A stretch of DNA of 64,000 bases. Source: Glycomyces artemisiae. GTDB lineage: Bacteria; Actinomycetota; Actinomycetes; Mycobacteriales; Micromonosporaceae. The stretch lies in assembly GCF_003002955.1 (NCBI RefSeq), contig NZ_PVTJ01000001.1, positions 1-64,000 on the forward strand, in the 5' to 3' direction. The position numbers and the translations under genes were made by a program. Shown piece by piece: positions 52,277-61,154 of this stretch. Within the stretch, counting starts at the first letter, position 1; each line of letters starts with the position of its first letter. Under the pieces are notes generated by a model, which had not been told where the DNA came from, did not search any database, and saw only the letters and a list, made by a program, of their open reading frames with translations.

Positions 52277-54895
52277 GTGACAGACGCAGCTGAGCAGACA
52301 CCGGCCCCGGAAACCCACCTGCCGAAGACGTACGCGCCCGTAGAGGTAGAGGCGCGACGCTACGCGAAGTGGGTAGCCGACGGCCGGTTCAAGGCTGCCG
52401 ACGACTCCGACCGCGAGCCCTACGCGATCGTGATCCCCCCGCCGAACGTGACGGGGCAGCTCCACCTGGGGCACGCGCTCGACCACACCCTCATCGACAC
52501 GCTGGTGCGGCGCGAGCGCATGCGCGGCAAGGAGGCCCTGTTCCTCCCCGGCACCGACCACGCCGGCATCTCCACGCAGAACGTGGTGGAGCGCCAGCTC
52601 GCCGACAAGGAGGGCCTGTCCCGCCACGACCTCGGACGCGAGGCGTTCGTGGACAAGGTGTGGGAGTGGAAGGACGTCTACCACGAGCGCATCACCTCGC
52701 AGATGAAGAAGATCGGCGACGGCGTGGACTGGGACCGCGAGCGGTTCACCCTGGACGAGGGCCTCTCGGCCGCCGTCCAGACCATGTTCAAGCGCATGTA
52801 CGACGACGGCATGATCTACCGCGCCGAGCGCATCATCAACTGGTGCCCGCGGTGCATGACCGCGCTCTCGGACGCCGAGGTGGAGCACCAGGAGGACGCG
52901 GGCGAGCTCGTGTCGATGCGCTACGGCGACGGGGACGAGTCGATCGTGGTCGCCACGACCCGGCTGGAGACGATGCTCGGCGACACCGCCGTGGCCGTCC
53001 ACCCCGACGACGAGCGCTACCGGCACATGATCGGCACCACGGTGGAGGTGCCGTTCACGGGCCGCCGCATCCCGATCGTGGCCGACTCGCACGTCGACCC
53101 CGAGTTCGGCACGGGCGCCGTGAAGGTGACGCCCGCGCACGACCCGAACGACTTCGCGATCGGGCAGCGCCACGACCTGGAGTCGATCCTCATCATGGAC
53201 GAGCGCGGCGTGATCACCGCGCACGGCCCGTTCCAGGGGCTCGACCGGTTCGAGGCGCGCTCGGCGATCGCCGCCGCCTTGAGGGCCGAGGGCCGCATCA
53301 CGGCCGAGAAGCGCCCGTACATGCACGCCGTCGGGCACTGCGAGCGGTGCGACACCACGGTGGAGCCGCGGCTGTCGCTCCAGTGGTTCGTGAAGGTGGA
53401 GCGCCTCGCGAAGATGGCCGGCGACGCCGTGCGGTCGGGCGAGACGAAGATCCACCCGCCGGAGATGGAGAAGCGCTACTTCGCGTGGGTCGACAACCTC
53501 CTCGACTGGTGCATCTCGCGCCAGCTGTGGTGGGGCCACCGGATCCCGATCTGGTACGGCCCGGGCGGTGAAGAGGTGTGCGTGGGACCGGGCGAGACCG
53601 CGCCCGAGGGCTACGTGCAGGACTCCGACGTGCTCGACACGTGGTTCTCCTCCGGGCTGTGGCCGTTCTCGACGTTCGGCTGGCCCGATGAGACCCGGGC
53701 GCTGGAGAAGTTCTATCCGACCGCGGTGCTCGTGACCGGCTGGGACATCATCTTCTTCTGGGTGGTCCGGATGATGATGTTCGGTACCTACGCGATGGGG
53801 AGGGCCCCGTTCGGGGAGGTGTTCCTGCACGGGCTGCTGCGCGACGCGAACGGCAAGAAGATGTCGAAGTCCTCCGGGAACGGCATCGACCCGCTCGACG
53901 TGGTGGACCAGTACGGCGCGGACGCGCTGCGGTTCATGCTCGCGCGCGACGCGAACCCCGGCGCGGACGCGATCGCCTCGATCGAACTGGCCGAGATCTC
54001 CCGGAACTTCTGCAACAAGCTGTGGAACGGGACGCGGTTCGCGCTCATGTCGGGCGCGACGGTGGACGGCGACCTGCCGTCGGAGCCGTCGCTGATCGAC
54101 CGGTGGATCCTCTCGCGGCTCTCGCACACCGTGGAGGCCGTCGACGGCTTCCTGGAGCAGTACGAGTTCGCGAAGGCCATGGACGCGCTGTACCACTTCG
54201 CGTGGGACGACGTGTTCGACTGGTACCTGGAGCTGACGAAGCCGGTGCTCGCCGAGGGCGGGCCGCGTGCCGAGGAGACCCGCCGCGTCATCGGCCACGT
54301 CTTCGACCAGCTGCTGCGGCTGCTGCACCCGGTGATCCCGTTCGTCACCGAGGAGCTGTGGCTCACGCTCACCGGCACCGAGGAGCAGGGGGACTCGCTC
54401 ACCGTGGCCGCGTGGCCGACGGCGGCCGGGTCCGACGACGAGGCCGAGCGCCTCGTGGGGGCCCTCCAGCACCTCGTGACCGAGGTGCGGCGCTTCCGCT
54501 CGGACCAGGGCGTCAAGCCCAGCCAGCCGGTGCCCGCGCGCCTGACGGGCCTGGACGCGGCCGGCCTGGCCGACCAGGAGCCGCTCATCCGCGCGCTCGT
54601 GCGGCTGGAGGCCGAGGCCGAGGGCTTCGCGCCCACCGCCGAGCTCGCCGTCTCCGACCAGGTCACGGTCGGGCTCGACACGTCGGGGACGATCGACGTC
54701 GCCGCCGAGCGCGCCCGCCTGGAGAAGGCCCTGAAGGCCGCGGAGAAGGAGCTCGCCGGGACGACCGCGAAGCTCGGCAACGAGGCGTTCCTCGCGAAGG
54801 CGCCCGACGCCGTGGTCGACAAGATCAAGGCGCGCAAGGCGACCGCCGAGGCCGACATCGCCCGCGCGACCGCGCAGCTCGCACGACTCGCCTAG
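52277..54895 (+). CDS. valS: Valyl-tRNA synthetase
   Basis: 872 aa class I synthetase. HIGH-type signature [19 protein letters not shown] near residue 60, the editing CP1 insert (about 200-350; [33 protein letters not shown]), KMSKS signature [17 protein letters not shown] (about 530), an anticodon-binding helical domain, and a C-terminal coiled-coil arm ([44 protein letters not shown]). Charges tRNA-Val and hydrolyses misactivated threonine. Confidence 0.97.
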   Translation: MTDAAEQTPAPETHLPKTYAPVEVEARRYAKWVADGRFKAADDSDREPYAIVIPPPNVTGQLHLGHALDHTLIDTLVRRERMRGKEALFLPGTDHAGISTQNVVERQLADKEGLSRHDLGREAFVDKVWEWKDVYHERITSQMKKIGDGVDWDRERFTLDEGLSAAVQTMFKRMYDDGMIYRAERIINWCPRCMTALSDAEVEHQEDAGELVSMRYGDGDESIVVATTRLETMLGDTAVAVHPDDERYRHMIGTTVEVPFTGRRIPIVADSHVDPEFGTGAVKVTPAHDPNDFAIGQRHDLESILIMDERGVITAHGPFQGLDRFEARSAIAAALRAEGRITAEKRPYMHAVGHCERCDTTVEPRLSLQWFVKVERLAKMAGDAVRSGETKIHPPEMEKRYFAWVDNLLDWCISRQLWWGHRIPIWYGPGGEEVCVGPGETAPEGYVQDSDVLDTWFSSGLWPFSTFGWPDETRALEKFYPTAVLVTGWDIIFFWVVRMMMFGTYAMGRAPFGEVFLHGLLRDANGKKMSKSSGNGIDPLDVVDQYGADALRFMLARDANPGADAIASIELAEISRNFCNKLWNGTRFALMSGATVDGDLPSEPSLIDRWILSRLSHTVEAVDGFLEQYEFAKAMDALYHFAWDDVFDWYLELTKPVLAEGGPRAEETRRVIGHVFDQLLRLLHPVIPFVTEELWLTLTGTEEQGDSLTVAAWPTAAGSDDEAERLVGALQHLVTEVRRFRSDQGVKPSQPVPARLTGLDAAGLADQEPLIRALVRLEAEAEGFAPTAELAVSDQVTVGLDTSGTIDVAAERARLEKALKAAEKELAGTTAKLGNEAFLAKAPDAVVDKIKARKATAEADIARATAQLARLA

Positions 54896-54897
54896 GC

Positions 54898-54926
54898 GGA
54901 GGCCGGGGCCCCGCGCCCCGGCCTCC
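54898..54926 (+). terminator. valS terminator
   Basis: 12-bp arms GGAGGCCGGGGC (54898-54909) and GCCCCGGCCTCC (54915-54926), loop CCCGC. It is followed by a duplicated TTTCTCACTGGG before folC. Confidence 0.75.
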
Positions 54927-54964
54927 CCTTTCTCACTGGGCTTTCTCACTGGGGGACCGATACT

Positions 54965-56302
54965 TTGAACGCCGAACTGGCGCAGGTCGAAGCGGCACTG
55001 GAGTCCCGCGGGTTCTCCCGCTGGGACTTCACGCTCGACCGCATCAAGCAGCTGCTCGACCTCATGGGCGACCCGCAGCGGTCGTTCCGCTCGGTCCACG
55101 TCACCGGCACGAACGGCAAGACCTCGACCACCCGCATGATCGAGCGGCTCCTGCGCGGGCACGGCCTGCGCACCGGCATGTTCACCTCGCCGCACCTCAA
55201 CGACGTCACCGAGCGCATCAACGTCGACGGCGAGCCCATCAGCGCCGAGCGCCTCGCCCAGCAGTACTACGAGATCGCGCCGCTCGCCGAACTCGTCGAC
55301 CGCGAGGCGTCCGAGCCGCTCACCTACTTCGAGATGACCGTGGCGCTCGCCATGGGCGCGTTCGCCGACACGCCGATCGACGTCGGCGTCATCGAAGTGG
55401 GCCTCGGCGGCGAGACCGACTCGACGAACATCCTCAACGCCGAGGTCGCCGTCATCACCCCGATCGGCATCGACCACACCAAGTGGCTCGGCGAGACCCT
55501 CGCGGAGATCGCGACCATGAAGGCCGGGATCGTCCACGAGGGATCGACGCTCGTCACCTCCTCGCAGCAGCGGTCGGCGATGGAGCCGCTGCTGCGCCGC
55601 GCCGCCGCGGTCGGCGCGAAGCTCGTCCCCGAGGGCCGCGGCTTCGAGGTCACCGCCCGCGAGGTCGCCGTCGGCGGCCAGCTCGTCACCATCGAGACCC
55701 GGGCCGCCCGCTACCAGGACCTGTTCCTGCCGCTCCACGGCGAGTACCAGGCGCACAACGCGGCCCTCGCGCTCGCGGCCGTCGAGGTCCTCCTCGGCGC
55801 CGGCGAGGCGAAGGCCCTCGACGCCGAAGTGGTCGGGCAGGCGTTCGCGGAGTTCACGTCCCCGGGCCGCCTGGAGGTCGTGCGCTCCGAGCCCGCGGTC
55901 ATCCTCGACGCCGCGCACAACCCGGCGGGCATGGAGGCCATGACGAAGGCCGTCGCGGAGGAGTTCAACTTCCGCAAGCTCGTCGGCGTCGTCGGCATGC
56001 TCGCCGACAAGGAGGTCGACCACATGCTCGAACTCCTGGAGCCGGTCCTCGACGAGATCGTCATCACCAAGTCCACGTCGGACCGGGCGATGCCCGCCGC
56101 GTCGCTCGCGAAGCTCGCCGTCGAGGTCTTCGGCGAGGAGCGCGTCCACGTCCACCCGCACCTGCGCGACGCCCTCGCCCGCGGCATCGAGCTCGCCGAG
56201 GAGGCCGACGACCTGTACGAGTCCGGCGGCGGCGTCCTCGTCACCGGCTCGGTCTTCACCGTCGCCGACGCCCGCCGCATCCTGGTCGGCCGCCGTGGCT
56301 GA
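54965..56302 (+). CDS. folC: Folylpolyglutamate/dihydrofolate synthase
   Basis: 445 aa Mur-ligase-fold enzyme adding glutamates to (dihydro)folate. P-loop HVTGTNGKTSTTRMIERLL (about residues 42-60), MFTSPHLNDVTERINVDG, VGLGGETDSTNIL, TPIGIDHTKWLGETL, and a C-terminal Mur-type domain (PGRLEVVRSEPAVILDAAHNPAGM, an AHN motif). The start is the uncommon TTG at 54965: GGGGGA lies 8 nt before it and no ATG or GTG is placed as well. Operon with DUF4233 is the conserved actinobacterial order. Confidence 0.93.
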   Translation: MNAELAQVEAALESRGFSRWDFTLDRIKQLLDLMGDPQRSFRSVHVTGTNGKTSTTRMIERLLRGHGLRTGMFTSPHLNDVTERINVDGEPISAERLAQQYYEIAPLAELVDREASEPLTYFEMTVALAMGAFADTPIDVGVIEVGLGGETDSTNILNAEVAVITPIGIDHTKWLGETLAEIATMKAGIVHEGSTLVTSSQQRSAMEPLLRRAAAVGAKLVPEGRGFEVTAREVAVGGQLVTIETRAARYQDLFLPLHGEYQAHNAALALAAVEVLLGAGEAKALDAEVVGQAFAEFTSPGRLEVVRSEPAVILDAAHNPAGMEAMTKAVAEEFNFRKLVGVVGMLADKEVDHMLELLEPVLDEIVITKSTSDRAMPAASLAKLAVEVFGEERVHVHPHLRDALARGIELAEEADDLYESGGGVLVTGSVFTVADARRILVGRRG

Positions 56303-56714
56303 GCGCGACGAGCACCCCGAGACGCCCGAGGAGGCCGAGGCCCCTTGGGAAGCGGAGCCCGACCCGAACCGCTCGGGCCTGCGCGACCCCGCCCGCGCGG
56401 CCCGCAGCCTCGCGGCCGTCGCGCTCGCGTTCGAGGCGCTGGCGCTGCTCATGGCGATCGTCCCGATGCGCATGATCCTCGACGAGCCGACGCCCGCGAC
56501 CGTCGCGGTCATCGTTCTCGTGATCGCCGCGGTCGCCTTGGCGGGCATGGCGAAACGCCCCTGGGTCTGGCCCGCCGGGGCCGTCCTCCAGCTCGCGGTG
56601 ATCGCCTGCTGGCCGATCCACTGGTCCCTCGGCGTCGCGGGCCTCATCTTCGCCTGCGTGTGGCTCTACTGCTGGCACGTCAAGCGCCAACTGGCCCTGC
56701 CCCCCAAACGATGA
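56295..56714 (+). CDS. DUF4233 membrane protein
   Basis: 139 aa. An acidic N-terminus (ERDEHPETPEEAEAPWEAEPDPN), then four hydrophobic segments (AVALAFEALALLMAIVPM; ATVAVIVLVIAAVALAGMA; WVWPAGAVLQLAVIACW; SLGVAGLIFACVWLYCW). Matches DUF4233, normally directly behind folC; function unknown. The GTG start at 56295 overlaps the folC stop by 8 bp. Confidence 0.88.
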   Translation: MAERDEHPETPEEAEAPWEAEPDPNRSGLRDPARAARSLAAVALAFEALALLMAIVPMRMILDEPTPATVAVIVLVIAAVALAGMAKRPWVWPAGAVLQLAVIACWPIHWSLGVAGLIFACVWLYCWHVKRQLALPPKR

Positions 56715-56727
56715 CGAAGGCGCCGAC

Positions 56728-57249
56728 GTGGAACTGAAGACCGGGCGGCTCTCCCTGCGGCCCCTCGCGGCCGCCGACGCGCAGGCCCTCGCCCCGATCA
56801 ACGCCGACCCGGAGGTCATGCGCTACATCGGGGAAGGCGCGCCGCGCACCCTGGAGCAGACCGAGGCGCTGTGCGCGAAGGTCGCCGCCCACTGGGACGA
56901 CCACGGCTGGGGCGCCTTCGCGGTGACCGAGCAGGACGGCGGGGCCTTCGTCGGCCTCGCCCTCCTCGCGACCCCGTCGTTCCTGCCGGAGATCCTCCCC
57001 GCCACCGAGGTCGGCTGGCGCATCGCCCGCGACCGCTGGGGCCGAGGCTACGCCCCCGAGGCCGCCCGCGCCGTCATCGGCTTCGCCTTCACCGAACTCG
57101 GCCTCGACCGGGTCGTCTCCTGCATCCACTCCGAGAACGCCGCCTCGATCCGCGTCGCCGAGAAGCTCGGCATGGCCCTCGAACGCGAGACCACCGTCCC
57201 CGTCTACGACGTGCCGTGCAGCGTCTACGAATTGCGAACTGTCGGGTAG
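56728..57249 (+). CDS. GNAT-family N-acetyltransferase
   Basis: 173 aa. RimJ/RimL-type GNAT (Acetyltransf_3): LKTGRLSLRPLAAADAQALAPINADPEVMRYIG at the N-terminus, VGWRIARDRWGRGYAPEAARAVIGFAFTELG with the acetyl-CoA loop (R/Q-x2-G-x-G/A as RWGRGYA), and CIHSENAASIRVAEKLGM. Transfers an acetyl group from acetyl-CoA to an unknown amine. A GTG start. In many actinobacteria this position behind folC-DUF4233 is taken by ndk, absent here. Confidence 0.88.
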   Translation: MELKTGRLSLRPLAAADAQALAPINADPEVMRYIGEGAPRTLEQTEALCAKVAAHWDDHGWGAFAVTEQDGGAFVGLALLATPSFLPEILPATEVGWRIARDRWGRGYAPEAARAVIGFAFTELGLDRVVSCIHSENAASIRVAEKLGMALERETTVPVYDVPCSVYELRTVG

Positions 57250-57334
57250 CCGACAACACGCGTTCTGCGAGTCTGTTTGGGTCGCATCGACATGCAATAG
57301 TGAAGCTGTCCGTTTCGGCCCAGAGCGCACGGCG

Positions 57335-59215
57335 GTGGTCCCTGTGAAGATGCAGCCTCGGCAACAGCTCCTCGACATCTGGAAGGCCCAGGTGGCCTAC
57401 AGCTGGCGGCCCGCCGACGACGGCTCCCGGCGCAAGGAGTGGCACTGGGGCGGGCGCAACGACTCCGACGCCGTCGGCGACGCCCAGCAGCTCCTGTGCC
57501 TGCTCTACCCCGCCCAGGAACTCGTCGACCTGCGCTACGCCGACCCCGACGCCACCAGCGACGCCGTCCTCGAAGCGCTCTCGGGCCTCGGCGACGCCGT
57601 GGAGATCCCCATCCGCGTCATGCGGCTCATCAAGGACTACATGGAGAAGCACGTCGACGAGGAGGGCGTCCCCGTCTACTCCGGCGGCTCCAACATGCAC
57701 CGCGTCGACCGCACCCAGAAGGCCACCGCCGAGCAGCGCGCCATCGACGTCACCGAGGGCTTCGCGCTCGCGATCCCGCTGAGCCTCACCGCCCTCTCCT
57801 TCCTCGCCGACTTCGCGCCCACCGTCGACCGCATGGGCCGCGGCGACCTCGTCCACGAGCTCCGAACGGTCGAGGAGACCGTCCACCGGCGCCTCCTCGG
57901 CGCCATCACCGGCCTCCTGCGGTCCTTCGCCGTCTCCACCTTCGACGCCGACGACGACTTCGGCCGCCAGCTCATCGCCCTCATCAACGTGGACGGCCAG
58001 CCCGACCGGAAGATCGTGCGCCGCTTCAGGGAAGAGGCCGAGGAGATCATCGCGACCCTCCGCACCATCACCGTCGGCTCCGGCGGCACCGCGGGCGTCG
58101 AGGCGCCCACCAAGCTCTTCGAGATCGGCTGGTCCTGGTCCGTCGTCGAGAAGGCCCCCGACATCCCCGACGTCTCCGACACCTCGACCCAGCGCGTCGG
58201 CCGCGCCGAGGACGCCCCCTACCTGTACTTCACCGTGGTCGCCCTCGAAGCGATCGCGACCCTCTTCTCCGACCGCGTCATGCGCCGCAACCTCCTCACC
58301 GAGGAGGAGCGCCGCCTCGCCCAGTCGCTCCAGATCCGCCTCGACGTCACCCGCCGCTACTGGGCCATGGTCGCGTCCTTCGGCGGCGGCTCCAAGTGGC
58401 CCCTGGAGGACGTCCCCTGGCGCACCACCGACGGCCTGGAGTACGACTACTACACGCTCCTGGTCTGCGCCGTCGCCACCGAGACCTTCGGCTCCAGCCG
58501 CGGCGGCGACGACGACCTCATCCGCCTCGCCGACGTCCTCGTCGAGCTCGCCAACCGCGGCCGCATCACCCGCCGCCCCCTCGTCGGCGACCGCGCCATC
58601 GAGATGCACTTCCCCGGCGTGAAGGCCGAACTCCTCGGCATCGAGAAGCTCGACGGCCCGGCCATGATCTGGAACATGGTCGACTTCGCGCCCCTGCTCC
58701 TCAAGCGCATCTACGACGCCGCCGGGCTCCTGGTCACCATCGCCAACCGCGCCGAGCTCCTCGAAGTCGCCGACCTCATATGGGAGCACCTGGCGCGCAG
58801 GCGCATCCGCGAGGGCCGCGCCGCCCGCCTGTGGGACCAGCCCCAGCAGGTCTACAACGAGCTGCCGAACTGGTTCGAGGACCCGTCGTGGCACTTCACG
58901 ATCCGCGTCGTCGAGGCCATGGTCGTCGCCGCCCAGTTCGCGGGCTCCGAGCCGGCCCGCTCCCGCGACCTGGAGAGCCTCGCCCACGAACTCCTCGTGG
59001 AGGCCGAGCACATCTACGACCAGGAGCTGCTGCGCGGCTCCGGGAACGCCGGGCCCGCGCTGGCGCAGGAGATCCGGTCGGTGGGGCTGACGATCCGCCA
59101 CGCGAAGGAAGTCGTGGACGAGCGCCCCGGCACCGCGTTCGCCCTGGGCGTCCAGGCCCTCATCGACCTCGACCGGCTCATCTCGGCCGGCCGCGACGCC
59201 GAGACCGGAGTGTGA
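57335..59215 (+). CDS. SCO2524 family protein
   Basis: Up to 626 aa. I recognise it as the conserved actinobacterial SCO2524 family of unknown function: LLDIWKAQVAYSWRPADDG, RNDSDAVGDAQQLLCLLYPAQEL, EKLDGPAMIWNMVDFAPLLLKRIYDAAG, and AARLWDQPQQVYNELPNWFEDPSWHFTIRVVEAMV. It is soluble and mostly helical. Start uncertain: GTG 57335, GTG 57344 and ATG 57350 are in frame, with no clear Shine-Dalgarno. Followed after 2 bp by the P-loop gene, forming an operon with SCO2523- and SCO2522-type genes, the block that defines this uncharacterised system. Confidence 0.75.
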   Translation: MVPVKMQPRQQLLDIWKAQVAYSWRPADDGSRRKEWHWGGRNDSDAVGDAQQLLCLLYPAQELVDLRYADPDATSDAVLEALSGLGDAVEIPIRVMRLIKDYMEKHVDEEGVPVYSGGSNMHRVDRTQKATAEQRAIDVTEGFALAIPLSLTALSFLADFAPTVDRMGRGDLVHELRTVEETVHRRLLGAITGLLRSFAVSTFDADDDFGRQLIALINVDGQPDRKIVRRFREEAEEIIATLRTITVGSGGTAGVEAPTKLFEIGWSWSVVEKAPDIPDVSDTSTQRVGRAEDAPYLYFTVVALEAIATLFSDRVMRRNLLTEEERRLAQSLQIRLDVTRRYWAMVASFGGGSKWPLEDVPWRTTDGLEYDYYTLLVCAVATETFGSSRGGDDDLIRLADVLVELANRGRITRRPLVGDRAIEMHFPGVKAELLGIEKLDGPAMIWNMVDFAPLLLKRIYDAAGLLVTIANRAELLEVADLIWEHLARRRIREGRAARLWDQPQQVYNELPNWFEDPSWHFTIRVVEAMVVAAQFAGSEPARSRDLESLAHELLVEAEHIYDQELLRGSGNAGPALAQEIRSVGLTIRHAKEVVDERPGTAFALGVQALIDLDRLISAGRDAETGV

Positions 59216-59217
59216 CG

Positions 59218-60162
59218 ATGCTGCTGTTCGCGACCTCGGACAAGGGCGGCACGGGCCGGTCGGTCTCCTCGTGCAACCTCGCGTACCGGCGCGCCGTCCA
59301 GGGCATGAACGTGTGCTATGTGGACTTCGACTTCGGCTCGCCCACGGCCGGTGCGGTCTTCGGGATCGACGACCTGGAGCACGGCACGTACGGCAGCGGC
59401 ATCCACGAGTACCTCCAGGACCACGCCTCCGAATCCGAGCGGTACTCGGTGTGGGAGGCCAGCGACCGCGCCGAGCTCCAGGCCCGCCCCGACGGCGCCG
59501 GGGAGCTCGTCCTGTGCCCCGGCGACGCCGACGGCTCGGAGTTCCCCGGCGACGAGAACACCGTCGACCGCTGCGTCAAGCTCCTGCAAGAACTCTCAAG
59601 GGAGTTCGACCTCGTCATCGTCGACCTGTCCGCGGGCCGCTCGCACGCCACCGAGATGGTCATGGCCGCGACCGCCCGCCCCGAGCTCGCGAACCTCCCG
59701 TGGCGGTGGATCGTCTACCACCGCTGGACGAAGCAGCACGTCATCGCCGCGCATTCCCTCGTCTACGGCGAGCGCGGCCTCGTGGAGACCGCGCGCTCCT
59801 ACGGCGAGGAGTACCAGCGCAAGCTGCTCGACTCGATCCGCTACGTGCGCACCGCGGTCGTCGACCCCGACGGGGCCGACCTGAAGGGCCTGGAGGCCAC
59901 GCAGATCCGGTGGCTGCGCAGGATCGACGCCGACCTGCACCAGATGGCCGTGCGCCTGAAGCTGGGCCGCATGAACCTCCTCGGCTCGGTGCCGCTCGAC
60001 CCGGTCCTCCAGTGGCGCGAGCAGATCATCACCGACGCCGACGCGGTGACGCTGCGGATCGCCAACCAGGCGACCGTCCGGGCCTTCTCCGACCTGGCGT
60101 CACGCTCCACGGAGGAGCAGTTCGCGGCCGGACTCGAAGCGAGCGTGCGGGGGATCGAGTGA
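59218..60162 (+). CDS. SCO2523 family variant P-loop ATPase
   Basis: 314 aa, ParA/MinD-like. P-loop DKGGTGRSVSSCNLAYR near residue 8, in which the usual GK(S/T) is G-R-S (variant Walker A: signature Lys in DKGGT kept, second Lys replaced by Arg). Also VCYVDFDFGSPTAG (A' strand), DLVIVDLSAGRSHATEMVM (Walker B with Asp), and NLPWRWIVYHRWTKQHVIAA with a late helix for dimer contacts. GGAG 7 nt before ATG 59218. Its stop overlaps the next start (GTGA). It probably drives ATP-dependent membrane or protein positioning with the SCO2524 and SCO2522 products (inference). Confidence 0.8.
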   Translation: MLLFATSDKGGTGRSVSSCNLAYRRAVQGMNVCYVDFDFGSPTAGAVFGIDDLEHGTYGSGIHEYLQDHASESERYSVWEASDRAELQARPDGAGELVLCPGDADGSEFPGDENTVDRCVKLLQELSREFDLVIVDLSAGRSHATEMVMAATARPELANLPWRWIVYHRWTKQHVIAAHSLVYGERGLVETARSYGEEYQRKLLDSIRYVRTAVVDPDGADLKGLEATQIRWLRRIDADLHQMAVRLKLGRMNLLGSVPLDPVLQWREQIITDADAVTLRIANQATVRAFSDLASRSTEEQFAAGLEASVRGIE

Positions 60163-61154
60163 CGTACGAGGAGACCAGCGCCAAGCAGCGCACCGAGCGG
60201 TTCGGCATGTCCCACCTGTCGATCGAGGTCGGGCACCTGTACGCCGACGACCTCGCCCGGACCGACGCGCTCAAGGAGCAGATGGCGTCGGCGGCCGCGT
60301 GGGTCCACGGCACCACCGAGGCGCTCTCGAAGCGCCTCGGCGGCCGCACGCCGCGCGTGAGCACCTGCTACCTCGTGGACGACTACTTCCACCAGGATCT
60401 GCCCGACCCCGAGCACCTCATCGCGCAGGTCTCGGAGGCCGCCGCGGCCGCGGGCCTGCGCATCGACTACCTGGCGCGCGAGTCCGCGTGCGACCGCATG
60501 GGGCCCTTGCAGCTCGCGGCGCTCGTGGCCGACCGGATCGTCTTCGAGCCGCCGCCGGGCACGAACGGCTCGCGCCCGCCCGTCTCGGACCTCGGCTGGC
60601 TCCCCAACGGCGTGCCCACGCCGAAGCCGCGCGGCATCGCGATGGGCGCGCCGCTGCGGTGGATCCCGCCGAGCCAGAACTCGCGCCGCGAGCACTCGGT
60701 GTTCCTCGACGTGGAGCTGTGGAACGACACCCCGAAGGGCCGCCGCTGGTCGTGCCCGATGCTCGCCGCGGTGTGGCAGCTGATCCGCCTGGGCGTGCTG
60801 CGCGACCAGGGCAAGCGCATCGGCGTGCCCGAGCCGGTCGAGTCGCTCGTGCCCGCCGAGCACGGGCACGTCCCCGGGCAGCGCCTCGGGAACCGCTTCC
60901 CCGACCGGTGGTCGGAGATGCCGCCGATCCTCCAGCTCGACAAGAAGGCGTTCCCGTTCCCCGCGTACCGGACCGTGTCGGTCCTGTCGACGGACTTCCT
61001 GGAGGTCGAGCACGCGGTGCGCGTCATCTGCGGGAGCGTCCGGCCCGACGCGGGCGCGCTCGACCAGATCCGCAAGTCCGCCGAGCGGGAGGGCATGTCG
61101 CTGCCCGAGGAGCTCGTGGACCGGCTCTCGTACGTCTTCCAGGGGCCGCTTTAG
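60159..61154 (+). CDS. SCO2522 family protein
   Basis: 331 aa, unknown function. Distinct sequence: FGMSHLSIEVGHLYADDLARTD, STCYLVDDYFHQDLPDPEHLI, LRIDYLARESACDRMGPLQLA, RPPVSDLGWLPNGVPTPKPR, and RRWSCPMLAAVWQLIRLGVLRD. A Cys/His scatter (STCY, DYFHQD, ACDRM, HGHVPG) could hold a metal. GTG 60159 overlaps the P-loop stop. The stop TAG (61152-61154) overlaps the stop of the convergent SCO2521 gene. Confidence 0.75.
   Translation: MTYEETSAKQRTERFGMSHLSIEVGHLYADDLARTDALKEQMASAAAWVHGTTEALSKRLGGRTPRVSTCYLVDDYFHQDLPDPEHLIAQVSEAAAAAGLRIDYLARESACDRMGPLQLAALVADRIVFEPPPGTNGSRPPVSDLGWLPNGVPTPKPRGIAMGAPLRWIPPSQNSRREHSVFLDVELWNDTPKGRRWSCPMLAAVWQLIRLGVLRDQGKRIGVPEPVESLVPAEHGHVPGQRLGNRFPDRWSEMPPILQLDKKAFPFPAYRTVSVLSTDFLEVEHAVRVICGSVRPDAGALDQIRKSAEREGMSLPEELVDRLSYVFQGPL

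Noticed and set aside
50957-56647. Minus-strand open frame of 1,896 aa
   Set aside because: It is antisense to thiolase, meaB, valS and folC, which all have clear family motifs. Long antisense frames are expected at this GC content.
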